Shown here in pieces: positions 9,433-18,842 of a DNA stretch of 64,000 bases (its first letter is position 1; every line of letters starts with the position of its first letter). The stretch is taken from the NCBI RefSeq assembly GCF_014297465.1, contig NZ_JACORT010000001.1, positions 434,001-498,000 on the forward strand. The letters run 5' to 3'. Made by a program: the position numbers and the translations under genes. This DNA comes from Ramlibacter cellulosilyticus. Its GTDB lineage: Bacteria; Pseudomonadota; Gammaproteobacteria; Burkholderiales; Burkholderiaceae_C. The notes under the pieces were generated by a model that saw only the letters and a list, made by a program, of their open reading frames with translations, did no database searches and was not told the DNA's origin.

Positions 9433-11150
9433 GCGGCTTCCTCTTCCAGCGTGGCGCCCAGGGCCTGGCCCACGGCGTGCACCAGCGTGGCGTCGACGGT
9501 CTCGCCGGTGGCGGCGACGTAGCTGTCCGGCCGCACCAGGGCCCAGGCGTGGCCGAACACGTGGCAGGCCCCTTGCAGGTGGCCCTTCGGGTCGCGCACG
9601 TGCTCCAGCGCGCCGGCCGGGTCTTCCGGGCCGAGCACCTGCACGCAGCGCACCGGCGCCGTTTCGCACAGGCCACGCAAGCGTGCCAGGGAAGCGGCTC
9701 CGACCGATCCGAACACCAGCACGAGCAGGCAGCCGTCGGCCCAGCGCAGGAGGTCGTTCACGCGGCCGGGCGTGCCGTCGGGCCATTCGAACGACACGTT
9801 CTGCACCGACTGGCCGCCGGTGCGGTCGCAGGCACTCGACCGCGTGTACGGGTTGGCGATGGCCATGCGCCCCGTATTCACGAACTGCCGCGCGAACGCG
9901 TGCTGCTTGGCCAGGCCGAGCGAGGCGTCGCGGAACAGCCTCTCCACCGGCGTGGCGGGCCGCAGGAAGCGGGCCGTGCGGTTGGTGACCATCACGTTCT
10001 GCTTCGCTGCCTCGTGCCGCTCCTCGTGGTAGCTGTCCAGGAGCGCCGGCGCGGCCCGGCCGCGGATCACCGCCGCCAGCTTCCACGCCAGGTTGTCGGC
10101 GTCGGCGATGCCGGTGTTGCCGCCGCGCGCGCCGAAGGGGCTCACGACCTTCGCCGAGTCGCCCATGAAGAACACGCGGCCGTGCCGCATCTCGTCCACG
10201 CACTCGCTGCGGTAGGCGTAGGGTCCCACCCAGACGATCTCGATGCCGGCGTCCGGCCCGAACTGCCGGGCGAGCCGCTCGCGCACGACGTCTTCGCGGC
10301 TCACCTCCGAGGGATCGGCGTCGGGCGCCATCTGGTAGTCGATGCGCCAGACGTTGTCGCCCATCAGGTGCTGCCAGACGGCGCGGTTCTCGTTGAAAGG
10401 CGCCTCGATCCAGGTGTGGCGCTCCACCGGCGGATGGTTGCGGAAGCGCACGTCGGCGATGCACCAGCGGTCGTCGCCCTTCTTCGCGGTGACGGACGCG
10501 CCCACCCACTTGCGGAACGGGCTGTGCGAGCCGGTCGCATCGATGACGTAGTCCGCGCGCATCTCGTAGTCGCCGGCCGGCGTGGTGATCGACAGCGTGG
10601 CGCACTCGCCGTCCTGGCGGAACGCCGTCACGCGGTTCTGCCAGCGCAGGTCCACGTTGCCGAGCTCCTGGATGCGGTCGACCAGGAAAGCCTCGATGTA
10701 GAACTGCTGGATGTTGATGAAGGGCGGCTGCGTCGAGAGATTGAAGGCGCTCTGCTGCCGCAGGTCGAAGGAATAGACCTCGTCCTGGCCGGCGAAGGTG
10801 CGCCCCACGCTCCACTGGATGCCCTTGGCCGCGATGCGCTCGTAGACGCCCAGGCGCTCGAAGATCTCCAGCGACTTCTGCGTGTAGCAGATGCCCCGGG
10901 AGGAGGCGCCCTTGACGCCCACCGTGTTGTCCTCGTCCAGCAGCACTGCCTCGATCCCGTACTGCGCGAGCGCGCAGGCCGCGGTGAGCCCCGTGATGCC
11001 GCCGCCCACGATGACGATCGGGTGGTGGCTGGGCTGGCCGGAGGCGATCTCCGGCGGCTCCCGGAACGCGTATTCGGGCAGCTCGTAGCCGCTGCCCTGC
11101 GCGAATTCGTAGCCGTTGGTCAGGGCCGTGCCGGCGTAGCTTTCCGCCAT
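9429..11150 (-). CDS. FAD-dependent aromatic monooxygenase (MhpA/PHBH-like)
   Basis: A 573-residue class A flavoprotein hydroxylase, expected to use NAD(P)H and O2 to hydroxylate an aromatic ring. The FAD ADP-binding motif VIVGGGITGLTAA is at 46-58, a DG-type region reads YVIDATGSHSPFRKW, and the FAD-ribityl GD motif MGDSAKVVSPFGARGGNTG starts at 329. A C-terminal thioredoxin-like extension is typical of MhpA-like enzymes. A good AGGAG lies 6 nt before the ATG. The upstream VOC gene and downstream DUF2783 gene form one short operon, suggesting hydroxylation coupled to a ring-modifying step. The substrate cannot be named from sequence. Confidence 0.88.
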   Translation of the reverse strand: MAESYAGTALTNGYEFAQGSGYELPEYAFREPPEIASGQPSHHPIVIVGGGITGLTAACALAQYGIEAVLLDEDNTVGVKGASSRGICYTQKSLEIFERLGVYERIAAKGIQWSVGRTFAGQDEVYSFDLRQQSAFNLSTQPPFINIQQFYIEAFLVDRIQELGNVDLRWQNRVTAFRQDGECATLSITTPAGDYEMRADYVIDATGSHSPFRKWVGASVTAKKGDDRWCIADVRFRNHPPVERHTWIEAPFNENRAVWQHLMGDNVWRIDYQMAPDADPSEVSREDVVRERLARQFGPDAGIEIVWVGPYAYRSECVDEMRHGRVFFMGDSAKVVSPFGARGGNTGIADADNLAWKLAAVIRGRAAPALLDSYHEERHEAAKQNVMVTNRTARFLRPATPVERLFRDASLGLAKQHAFARQFVNTGRMAIANPYTRSSACDRTGGQSVQNVSFEWPDGTPGRVNDLLRWADGCLLVLVFGSVGAASLARLRGLCETAPVRCVQVLGPEDPAGALEHVRDPKGHLQGACHVFGHAWALVRPDSYVAATGETVDATLVHAVGQALGATLEEEAA

Positions 11151-11183
11151 GGCTGTCTCCTCTTGGCGCGCTCGGGCGCTCTC

Positions 11184-11801
11184 TTACTTCTTGACGAACT
11201 CGGGGCGGTCGTTCTGCTGCGGCTTCAGCGGCGCGGTGGCCTTGCCGGCGGCGCGGTCGGCGCGCCACTGCTGCTTGCGCGCGGTCCACTCGTCCAGGCG
11301 CGCATGCGCCGTCTTGCTCTCCTGCAGCATCTGGAACTCGTCGGCGAGCTGCGCGGTGAGCTCCAGGCGGATGCCGTTCGGGTCGAAGAAGTAGATGCTG
11401 TGGAAGATGTGGTGGTCCGTGATGCCCAGCACCTCGATGCCGCTGGCCTCCAGCCGCGCCTTCATCGCCTTCAGCGCATCGATGGAATCGACGCGGAAGG
11501 AGATGTGCTGCACCCACTTCGGCGTGTTCGGCGAAGGGTCGCTCGCCGTGTCGTCGCCCAGGTCGAAGAAGGCGATGAACGAGCCGTCCTGCAGCCGGAA
11601 GAAGAAGTGCGTGTACGGGCAGTACTCGCCCGTGCTCGGGACGACGTCGCTCTGGATGATGTGGTACAGCGGCAGCCCGAGGATGTCCTCGTAGAAGCGG
11701 CGGGTCTCCTCCGCGTCCTTCGCGCGATACGCGACGTGGTGCAGCTGGTGGATGGGCGCAGGGGCGGGCAGGGCGCCCGCGTCCTTCAGGACGGCGGCCA
11801 T
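11184..11801 (-). CDS. VOC-superfamily (glyoxalase/extradiol dioxygenase-like) protein
   Basis: A 205-residue vicinal-oxygen-chelate fold protein. One pair of beta-alpha-beta units is visible: LHHVAYRAKDAEETRRFYED with a metal-ligand-type histidine, then QHISFRVDS and FFDPNGIRLELT with a likely glutamate ligand. This arrangement occurs in extradiol dioxygenases, glyoxalases and fosfomycin-type enzymes, so the reaction is uncertain. Sitting first in an operon with an aromatic monooxygenase makes ring-cleavage dioxygenase the most attractive guess. The C-terminal 50 residues are charged and lie outside the core fold. GAGGAG precedes the ATG by 5 nt. Confidence 0.75.
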   Translation of the reverse strand: MAAVLKDAGALPAPAPIHQLHHVAYRAKDAEETRRFYEDILGLPLYHIIQSDVVPSTGEYCPYTHFFFRLQDGSFIAFFDLGDDTASDPSPNTPKWVQHISFRVDSIDALKAMKARLEASGIEVLGITDHHIFHSIYFFDPNGIRLELTAQLADEFQMLQESKTAHARLDEWTARKQQWRADRAAGKATAPLKPQQNDRPEFVKK

Positions 11802-11822
11802 GGGGGCTCCTCGGATTTACCT

Positions 11823-11849
11823 ATGCGTAATGCGTTTACTATACCGTAA
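11823..11849. promoter_or_regulatory. Candidate operator upstream of the VOC-monooxygenase operon
   Basis: Just upstream of the VOC start lie two direct copies of ATGCGT with a 7-bp period (11823-11828, 11830-11835) and an imperfect palindrome TTAC-N6-GTAA (11836-11849). This AT-rich patch stands out from the GC-rich surroundings. It is plausibly the promoter/operator of the leftward operon. No regulator gene is adjacent, so the binding protein is unknown. Confidence 0.4.
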
Positions 11850-12044
11850 CGCTCGGGCGCCCTCCAGCACAGCCGGCGTTCAGTTGAGAACCTTTATCAA
11901 CTGGACCAAATGAATAGCTTTGCTGCATGAGGTGCATTGAGCCTGGCTATTAGACGGCTTCCGGCCGCCTCACTACGCTTGCAGCGTCTTCGGCCCGGCC
12001 GAAGCGCGATGCTTTCCTCTTCATCCACCCAGAAGGAGATCTCC

Positions 12045-12467
12045 ATGGCAGCACTCAAAGGCTCCAAGACGGAAGAGAACCTGAAGGCCGCCTTCGCGGG
12101 CGAGTCCCAGGCCAACCGCCGCTACCTGTACTTCGCGAACAAGGCCGACGTCGAAGGCCAGAACGACGTGGCAGCGCTGTTCCGTTCCACGGCGGAAGGC
12201 GAGACCGGCCACGCCCACGGCCACCTCGAGTGGCTGGAGCAGGTCGGCGACCCCGCCACCGGCCTGCCGATCGGCAGCACGCGCGACAACCTGAAAGCCG
12301 CCGTCGCTGGCGAGACCCACGAGTACACCGACATGTACCCGGGCATGGCCAGGACGGCCCGCGAGGAAGGCTTCGACGAGATCGCCGACTGGTTCGAGAC
12401 CCTGGCCAAGGCGGAGCGCTCGCACGCGAACCGCTACACCAAGGCCCTGAACGAGCTCGCCGACTGA
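12045..12467 (+). CDS. Rubrerythrin-family diiron protein (no rubredoxin domain)
   Basis: A 140-residue ferritin-like four-helix protein that should house a non-haem diiron site and act in peroxide or O2 detoxification. Iron-ligand-type residues are visible in [13 protein letters not shown] (E20), [10 protein letters not shown] (E53, H56), [15 protein letters not shown] (E90, E93) and AERSHANRY (E124, H127). The C-terminal rubredoxin domain of classical rubrerythrin is absent, as in sulerythrin-like forms, so electrons must come from another protein. AAGGAG 6 nt before the ATG at 12045 fixes the start; an upstream open extension lacks homology. The Fe-S protein that follows is the obvious candidate electron partner. 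Confidence 0.9.
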   Translation: MAALKGSKTEENLKAAFAGESQANRRYLYFANKADVEGQNDVAALFRSTAEGETGHAHGHLEWLEQVGDPATGLPIGSTRDNLKAAVAGETHEYTDMYPGMARTAREEGFDEIADWFETLAKAERSHANRYTKALNELAD

Positions 12468-12473
12468 CGTTTT

Positions 12474-12508
12474 CCCCCTCCCCCCTGGGGGGAGGGTTGG
12501 GGAGGGGG
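12474..12508 (+). terminator. Two-state C/G hairpin between rubrerythrin and Fe-S gene
   Basis: A striking run of C5TC10-T-G6AG3 type. CCCTCCCCCC (12476-12485) can pair with GGGGGGAGGG (12487-12496) around one T. Alternatively CCCCCTCCCC (12474-12483) can pair with GGGGAGGGGG (12499-12508). The two stems are mutually exclusive. There is no U tract, so it may be an RNA-stabilising or attenuating element, or a dispersed repeat, rather than a true terminator. Confidence 0.5.
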
Positions 12509-12568
12509 CACGCACGGCGCGTCCCGTCCCCAGCCCTTCACCAGAACTCAAAGCTGCACGGAGACACC

Positions 12569-13921
12569 ATGGCCATCCGCGAAGGCAGTCTCGAGGCGCC
12601 CACGCGCCACCCCATTGCCTGGAAATCGCCCGAGTACTACGACGAGGCCGCGACCTTCAAGGAGCTGGAGCGCATCTTCGACATCTGCCATGGCTGCCGC
12701 CGCTGCGTGAGCCTGTGCGGGGCCTTCCCCACCTTGTTCGACCTCGTCGACGAGGGCAAGACCGGCGAGGTCGACGGGGTCGAGAAGAAGGACTACTGGA
12801 AGGTCGTCGACCAGTGCTACCTCTGCGACCTGTGCTACATGACCAAGTGTCCCTACGTGCCCCCGCACGAGTGGAACCTGGACTTCCCGCACACGATGCT
12901 GCGGGCCAAGGCGATCAAGTTCAAGCAGGGGGGCGTGGACTTCGGCTCGAAGTTCCTCTCCTCCACCGACGTGCACGGCAAGTTCGCGGGCATCCCCATC
13001 GTCGTGCAGGTCGCGAACGCCGTGAACCAGACGAAGCCGATGCGCGCCGCGATGGAGAAGACGCTGCACGTGGATCGCAACGCGTGGCTGCCCGCGCTGG
13101 CGACGCGCAAGTTCCGCAGCGCGGCGCCCAGGTCGGCGGACCTGCCGGTGAAGGACGGCGAACGCACGCCGGGCAAGGTCGCGATCTTCGCCACCTGCTA
13201 CGTCAACTACAACGAGCCGGGCATCGGGATGGACCTGCTGAAGGTCCTCGCGCACAACGACATCCCTTACGTCCTCGTGAACAAGGAGCAGTGCTGCGGC
13301 ATGCCGAAGCTGGAGCTCGGCGACCTGGAGTCCGTGGACGCGAGCAGGCGCGCGAACATCCCCGTGCTGCACAAGTACGCGCAGGAAGGCTACGCGATCC
13401 TCTCGGCGGTGCCGAGCTGCACGCTGATGTTCAAGCAGGAAATCCCGCTCATGTACCCCGACGACGCCGACGTGCAGGCGGTCAAGGAGGCGATGTGGGA
13501 TCCCTTCGAGTACCTCGCCGCGCGGCGCCGCGACGGGCTGCTGAAGACCGAGTTCCCGCAGCCGCTCGGCAAGGTGAGCTACCAGGTGCCCTGCCACAGC
13601 CGCGTGCAGAACATCGGCAGGAAGACCGAGGAGCTGCTGAAGCTGGTGCCCGGCACCTCGGTGCACACCAACGAACGCTGCTCCGGACACGCCGGCACCT
13701 TCGGCGTGAAGAAGCCGTACCACGAGGTCGCGATGAAGATCGGCAAGCCGCTCTTCAGGAAGATGGCGGACCATCCGCAGGGCGGCGCGCCGGACTACAT
13801 CAGCTCGGACTGCCCGCTGGGCGGCCACCACATCGACCAGGGGTTCGACCGCAACAGCCTCGGTGCGCCGCGGCTGGAACATCCCATTTCGCTGCTGCGG
13901 ATGGCGTACGGATTGAAGTAG
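12569..13921 (+). CDS. Heterodisulfide reductase-like/GlpC-like Fe-S oxidoreductase
   Basis: A 450-residue protein with two [4Fe-4S] ferredoxin motifs at the N-terminus (C40-C43-C46-C50 in CHGCRRCVSLC; C83-C86-C89-C94 in CYLCDLCYMTKC). Two CCG-type cysteine-rich domains follow. The first contains ATCYVNYNEPG and EQCCGMPKLELGD. The second contains PCHSRVQNIG and ends with RCSGHAGTFG, where the usual second cysteine is serine. The architecture matches GlpC/HdrD-like electron-transfer subunits, yet no catalytic flavoprotein subunit is adjacent. Its neighbours are rubrerythrin and DUF3501, so it probably shuttles electrons to the diiron protein. The ATG at 12569 follows CGGAG. Confidence 0.85.
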   Translation: MAIREGSLEAPTRHPIAWKSPEYYDEAATFKELERIFDICHGCRRCVSLCGAFPTLFDLVDEGKTGEVDGVEKKDYWKVVDQCYLCDLCYMTKCPYVPPHEWNLDFPHTMLRAKAIKFKQGGVDFGSKFLSSTDVHGKFAGIPIVVQVANAVNQTKPMRAAMEKTLHVDRNAWLPALATRKFRSAAPRSADLPVKDGERTPGKVAIFATCYVNYNEPGIGMDLLKVLAHNDIPYVLVNKEQCCGMPKLELGDLESVDASRRANIPVLHKYAQEGYAILSAVPSCTLMFKQEIPLMYPDDADVQAVKEAMWDPFEYLAARRRDGLLKTEFPQPLGKVSYQVPCHSRVQNIGRKTEELLKLVPGTSVHTNERCSGHAGTFGVKKPYHEVAMKIGKPLFRKMADHPQGGAPDYISSDCPLGGHHIDQGFDRNSLGAPRLEHPISLLRMAYGLK

Positions 13922-13963
13922 ATTCATGGGAACAGACCTTCAGCTCCGTCCCCTCTGACCAAC

Positions 13964-14554
13964 ATGCAGACAACCGGCAAGATCACGGCCGACAGCCTGA
14001 TGACGCTCGAGGCGTATTCCAGGTGGCGCAAGCTGCACAAGGGCGAGGTCATCGCCCACCGCAAGCTGCGCAGCGTGCAGCTCGGCGAGCACATCACCGT
14101 GCAGTTCGAGAGCGAGCTGACCATGCGCTACCAGATCCAGGAGATGCTGCGCATCGAGAAGATCTTCGAGGAAGAAGGCATCCAGCAGGAGATCGACGCC
14201 TATGCGCCGCTGGTGCCGGACGGCACGAACTGGAAGGCGACGATGCTCATCGAGTACCCCGACGTGAACGAGCGCAAGCGCGAGCTGGCACGCCTCATCG
14301 GGGTCGAGGACCGCATGTTCGTCGAGGTCGAGGGCCATGCCCGCGTCTACGCCCTCGCGGACGAAGACCTGGACCGCGAGAACGACGAGAAGACCTCCGC
14401 GGTGCACTTCCTGCGGTTCGAACTCACCGCGGCCATGCGGGCGGCCGTGAAGGCAGGCGCCTCGGTCAAGCTGGGTTGCGACCACACGAACTACCCGGCG
14501 CACGTCGCGATGGCACCGGAAACGCTCGCGTCGCTGGCGAGCGACCTGCACTGA
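13964..14554 (+). CDS. DUF3501 family protein
   Basis: A 196-residue soluble protein of unknown function matching DUF3501. It is charged and lacks membrane segments and cysteine clusters; the one cysteine is in KLGCDHTNYPAH near the C-terminus. Recognisable family segments are TLEAYSRWRKLHK, VQFESELTMRYQIQEMLRIE, and a C-terminal HFLRFEL stretch. It starts 42 nt after the Fe-S gene. DUF3501 genes recur beside rubrerythrin and heterodisulfide-reductase-like genes in other Proteobacteria, as I recall, so it is likely the third component of that redox module. No activity can be assigned. Confidence 0.8.
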   Translation: MQTTGKITADSLMTLEAYSRWRKLHKGEVIAHRKLRSVQLGEHITVQFESELTMRYQIQEMLRIEKIFEEEGIQQEIDAYAPLVPDGTNWKATMLIEYPDVNERKRELARLIGVEDRMFVEVEGHARVYALADEDLDRENDEKTSAVHFLRFELTAAMRAAVKAGASVKLGCDHTNYPAHVAMAPETLASLASDLH

Positions 14555-14566
14555 ACCAGGCGTGCT

Positions 14567-16126
14567 TCAGCCGCCCCGCGCGGCTTGCCGGGGCGCCGCG
14601 GCGGCCCGTTGCAGCACATACACGTCGCAGTCCGCCACCCGCACGGGCTTCGCTCCCGTCTCCTGCTCGATCAGCTTGGGGTAGTTGCGGGCCCACGAGC
14701 GGCGCGTGAGGCAGCTCACCACCGCCGAAGGTGCCGTCGACAGGTAGCGGCGGCCGTGCAGCATGTCGGCCTCCAGGTCGTACCACTTGGGCACGGTGAG
14801 CGACCGCCGCCGGGAGTAGAACGCGTACTCGCTGCTCCAGTCGTCCCCGATCCACACCACGGGCAGCTCCGGCGGCGTCTCGCGCCGCACGAATTCCGCC
14901 AGCTGCAGCGTGCGATGTTCGTCGCCGATGCGCCTGAACTTGTAGATGTCGTACTGCTCGTTGAACCCGTCCACGTTCGCGAGGAGCAGGGCGCCGGCCA
15001 GCAGCGGCCGCCAGGGGTAGCGCACCGGCCGCGCCCTTTCCATCACCGCCGCGACCGAGAGGCCCACGAGCACCGACCAGAACACCGCGTTGGCGCTCTG
15101 GTAGTAGTCGTGGACGAAGTGGACGTTGGCGAACACCAGCAGCGGGAGCAGGAAGAGCGCGAGCAGCGCCAGGTGCAGGCGCAGCAGCCGGCGGTCCGCG
15201 CGGAACCAGGCGATCCCCACGGCGACGAACGCCAGCAGCATGGCCAGCGACGGCCACAGCATGCGCTTGCCCAGGGTCTGCCAGAAGTGGCCGGACCAGC
15301 GCTGGTGGAGCGGGCCGTAGTTCCAGTCGGCCAGCGCCTGCGAGGTGAGCGTCACCGCCAGCGGGTGCTTCGCCTTGATCGCGTCGGTCCACGCGATCCA
15401 GCCCCAGCCGATCGCGAGCGGCACCGCCACCGAGGCGATCGCGGCCGCCCAGAATGCGGGCGACCGGCCCGCACGCCAGTTGCGCGCGAGCACCAGCACG
15501 CCCGCGACCGCCAGCATCGGCAGCACGGTCGTCACCTTCTGCAGCAGCGCCAGCGCCAGGAACACGGCGCACCCGGCGAAGTCGCGCCAGGCCGGGCTGC
15601 CCTCCGAGATGCGCACGGCGAAGTAGAGGAAGCACAGCGCGAAGAACAGCGCCGTGCTCTCGATCATGAAGGTCCCCGCCCAGAACAGGTACACCGGAGA
15701 CGTGAGGAACATCGCCAGCGCGAGGTACTTCGCGTGGCGCGGGACTCCCAGGCGGCGCAGCGTGGCGTGGATCGGCAGGCAGCAGGCGAGGGTGAAGGCG
15801 AGCGACACCAGGCGCCCGACCACCGTGATACTTGCCCCCGTGACGTACGTGACCAGCGCGACGAGGGCCTGGTACAGCGGGAACTCGAGCGGCATGCTCC
15901 AGGGCTCGCCCAGCACCGGCGTCTCGTAGGAGAGCCGGAACCCGTGCTCCAGGAACATCTGCGCCGTGAGGGCCGTCTGCGTCTGGCGGAACGCATGGCG
16001 CTCCAGGATCGGATTGCCGACGTTGATGCAGTTGACGAAGACGATGACGGCAACCGCGACCAGGAACAGGAAGCGCGCGTGGTCGCCCAGGCGCTCGACC
16101 GACTTGTCCTGTGGCGGCGCCGTCAT
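14567..16126 (-). CDS. GT39/ArnT-like membrane glycosyltransferase
   Basis: A 519-residue polytopic inner-membrane protein with about ten to twelve hydrophobic helices. The N-terminal loop ERHAFRQTQTALTA carries the acidic/aromatic residues expected of GT-C (dolichyl/undecaprenyl-phosphate-sugar using) enzymes such as ArnT and PMT. A soluble C-terminal part follows from about residue 400 (VVWIGDDWSSEYAFYSRR). The substrate is unknown. The ATG at 16126 overlaps the ugpQ stop by 4 nt, so translation is coupled to the glycerol-phosphate operon. This is unusual and may hint at cell-envelope use of phospholipid-derived material. Confidence 0.7.
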   Translation of the reverse strand: MTAPPQDKSVERLGDHARFLFLVAVAVIVFVNCINVGNPILERHAFRQTQTALTAQMFLEHGFRLSYETPVLGEPWSMPLEFPLYQALVALVTYVTGASITVVGRLVSLAFTLACCLPIHATLRRLGVPRHAKYLALAMFLTSPVYLFWAGTFMIESTALFFALCFLYFAVRISEGSPAWRDFAGCAVFLALALLQKVTTVLPMLAVAGVLVLARNWRAGRSPAFWAAAIASVAVPLAIGWGWIAWTDAIKAKHPLAVTLTSQALADWNYGPLHQRWSGHFWQTLGKRMLWPSLAMLLAFVAVGIAWFRADRRLLRLHLALLALFLLPLLVFANVHFVHDYYQSANAVFWSVLVGLSVAAVMERARPVRYPWRPLLAGALLLANVDGFNEQYDIYKFRRIGDEHRTLQLAEFVRRETPPELPVVWIGDDWSSEYAFYSRRRSLTVPKWYDLEADMLHGRRYLSTAPSAVVSCLTRRSWARNYPKLIEQETGAKPVRVADCDVYVLQRAAAAPRQAARGG

Positions 16127-16862
16127 GCAGGCGCGAAGAGGTCCACCCGGTCGGTGATGATCCCGTCGGTGCCCAGGTCGACCAGCCGCTGCGCAGCCCA
16201 TTCGTCGTTGACGGTGTAGCTCAGGCAGCGCATCCCCGCGCCTTGCACCTTCTTCACCGTCGCCGCATCCCACAGCGCGTGGTTGCAGACGATCGCCACG
16301 CACTGCAGCCGCTGCGCGATGTCCCACCAGCCGTCCCACAGCGTGTCCAGCAGCAGCCCGCGGGGCAGTTGCGGCTGTGCCTGCATGGCGGCCTGCAGCG
16401 ATTCGGGCCGGAAGGACGTGAGCAGCGGCGGCACCGCCTGGCCGCGCCAGAGGCGCTCCGCGTGGTTCGCCACCACTTCGCCGGTCTTCGCTTCCTGGCC
16501 CGGCGTCGGCTTGATCTCGATGTTCAGGAGGTGGTTGTTCGCGAGGCAGAAGCGCGCGATGTTCTCGAAGGTGGGCAGGGGCTCGCCGGCGTACCGCCGC
16601 GAATGCCAGCTGCCCGCGTCGAGGCGCGCGAGCTGGTCCCAGGGCTGGTCACCGCCGGTGCCGACGCCGTTCGTGGTGCGCTCCAGCGTCGCGTCGTGCA
16701 TCAGGAAAGGCACGCCGTCCGCGGAGAGCTTCACGTCGCATTCGAACATGCGGTAGCCGTGCTCGGCACCGAACCGGAACGCGGCGAGCGTGTTCTCGGG
16801 CGCCAGCTTGCCGGCCCCGCGATGCGCGATCCAGCGCGGGTACGGCCAGGCCTTCATCATCG

Positions 16863-16866
<4 letters not shown>
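16123..16866 (-). CDS. ugpQ: Glycerophosphodiester phosphodiesterase
   Basis: A 247-residue cytoplasmic GDPD hydrolysing glycerophosphodiesters to glycerol 3-phosphate and an alcohol. The TIM-barrel signatures are [16 protein letters not shown] (from H15), the metal-binding [11 protein letters not shown], the second histidine in [14 protein letters not shown], and NIEIKP further on. The C-terminal [12 protein letters not shown] is typical of UgpQ. It overlaps ugpC by 4 nt upstream and the GT39-like gene by 4 nt downstream. It processes diesters imported by the Ugp transporter encoded just before it. Confidence 0.93.
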
Positions 16867-17873
<1,007 letters not shown>

Positions 17874-17941
17874 GGTTTTCTGGGAGGAGTTCCGGTGTTA
17901 ATCGCGTGCCACCGCGGAACCGGCTTTGCCGGGCCGCTGGT

Positions 17942-17974
17942 GGCGCCCCCTTGAGGGGGAGGCGCCGAAGGCGC
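17942..17974 (-). repeat. GC-rich intra-operon hairpin between ugpE and ugpC
   Basis: GGCGCCCCC-TTGA-GGGGG-A-GGCGCC (17942-17966) forms a long stem. It overlaps a second hairpin GCGCC-GAA-GGCGC (17962-17974) that could compete with it. The flanks CCGGGCC and CGGGGGTGGG are also GC-rich. Sequences of this form are scattered through Comamonadaceae intergenic regions as far as I recall. Inside the ugp operon it may stabilise or punctuate the mRNA. Confidence 0.5.
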
Positions 17975-17986
17975 TTCGGGGGTGGG

Positions 17987-18841
17987 TCATTTCTCCGTGT
18001 CCACGAGGCCCTTGACGAACCACTTCTGCATCAGGATCACCACCAGCGCCGGCGGCAGCATCGCGAGGATCGAGGTGGCCATCACCACGTTCCACTCCAC
18101 GTACACCTCGCCGAAGATCGCGCGCTTGATGCCCAGCACCACCGGGTACATGTCCTCGCTGGTGGTCACCAGCAGCGGCCAGAGGTACTGGTTCCAGCCG
18201 TAGATGAACTGGATGACGAACAGCGCCGCGATGGACGTGCGCGACAGGGGCAGCAGCACGTCGAAGAAGAAGCGCATCGGGCCGGCGCCGTCCATGCGCG
18301 CGGCCTCCACCAGTTCGTCCGGCACGGTCAGGAAGAACTGCCGGAACAGGAAGGTGGCCGTGGCCGAAGCGATCAGGGGGACCGTGAGGCCCGCGTACGT
18401 GTTCAGCATCCCCAGGTCCGAGACGACCTGGTAGGTCGGCCCGATGCGCACCTCCACCGGCAGCATCAGGGTGACGAAGATCATCCAGAACACGAGGTTG
18501 CGGGCCGGGAAGCGGAAGTAGACGATCGCGAACGCCGACAGCAGCGAGATCGCGATCTTGCCGATCGTGATCACCAGCGCCACGACCAGGCTCACCCACA
18601 GCATCGGCAGGGCAGGGGCGATCGTCGAGCCGGAGGCCGTCTTGCCGCCCAGGAGCGCCAGCTTGTACGTGTTGAAGAGGTTGTTGCCCGGCACCAGCGA
18701 CAGCGGGTGGCTGGACGTGATCTGTTCCGCGGTCTGCGTGGAGCCGATCAGGGCCACGACCACCGGGAACATGACGATCACCGCGCCGATGACCAGGATC
18801 AGGTGCGAGAAGAAGGTGAGGACCGGACGCCGTTCGACCAT
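17987..18841 (-). CDS. ugpE: sn-Glycerol-3-phosphate ABC transporter permease UgpE
   Basis: A 284-residue inner-membrane permease of the MalG type with six predicted helices. The cytoplasmic EAA loop that docks with the ATPase reads ELVEAARMDGAGPMRFFFDV. The start MVERRPVLTFFSHLILVIGA gives a short cytoplasmic N-terminus before helix 1. The gene begins one base after the ugpA stop, consistent with co-translation and with UgpA/UgpE forming the heterodimeric channel. Confidence 0.93.
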   Translation of the reverse strand: MVERRPVLTFFSHLILVIGAVIVMFPVVVALIGSTQTAEQITSSHPLSLVPGNNLFNTYKLALLGGKTASGSTIAPALPMLWVSLVVALVITIGKIAISLLSAFAIVYFRFPARNLVFWMIFVTLMLPVEVRIGPTYQVVSDLGMLNTYAGLTVPLIASATATFLFRQFFLTVPDELVEAARMDGAGPMRFFFDVLLPLSRTSIAALFVIQFIYGWNQYLWPLLVTTSEDMYPVVLGIKRAIFGEVYVEWNVVMATSILAMLPPALVVILMQKWFVKGLVDTEK

Positions 18842-18842
18842 T

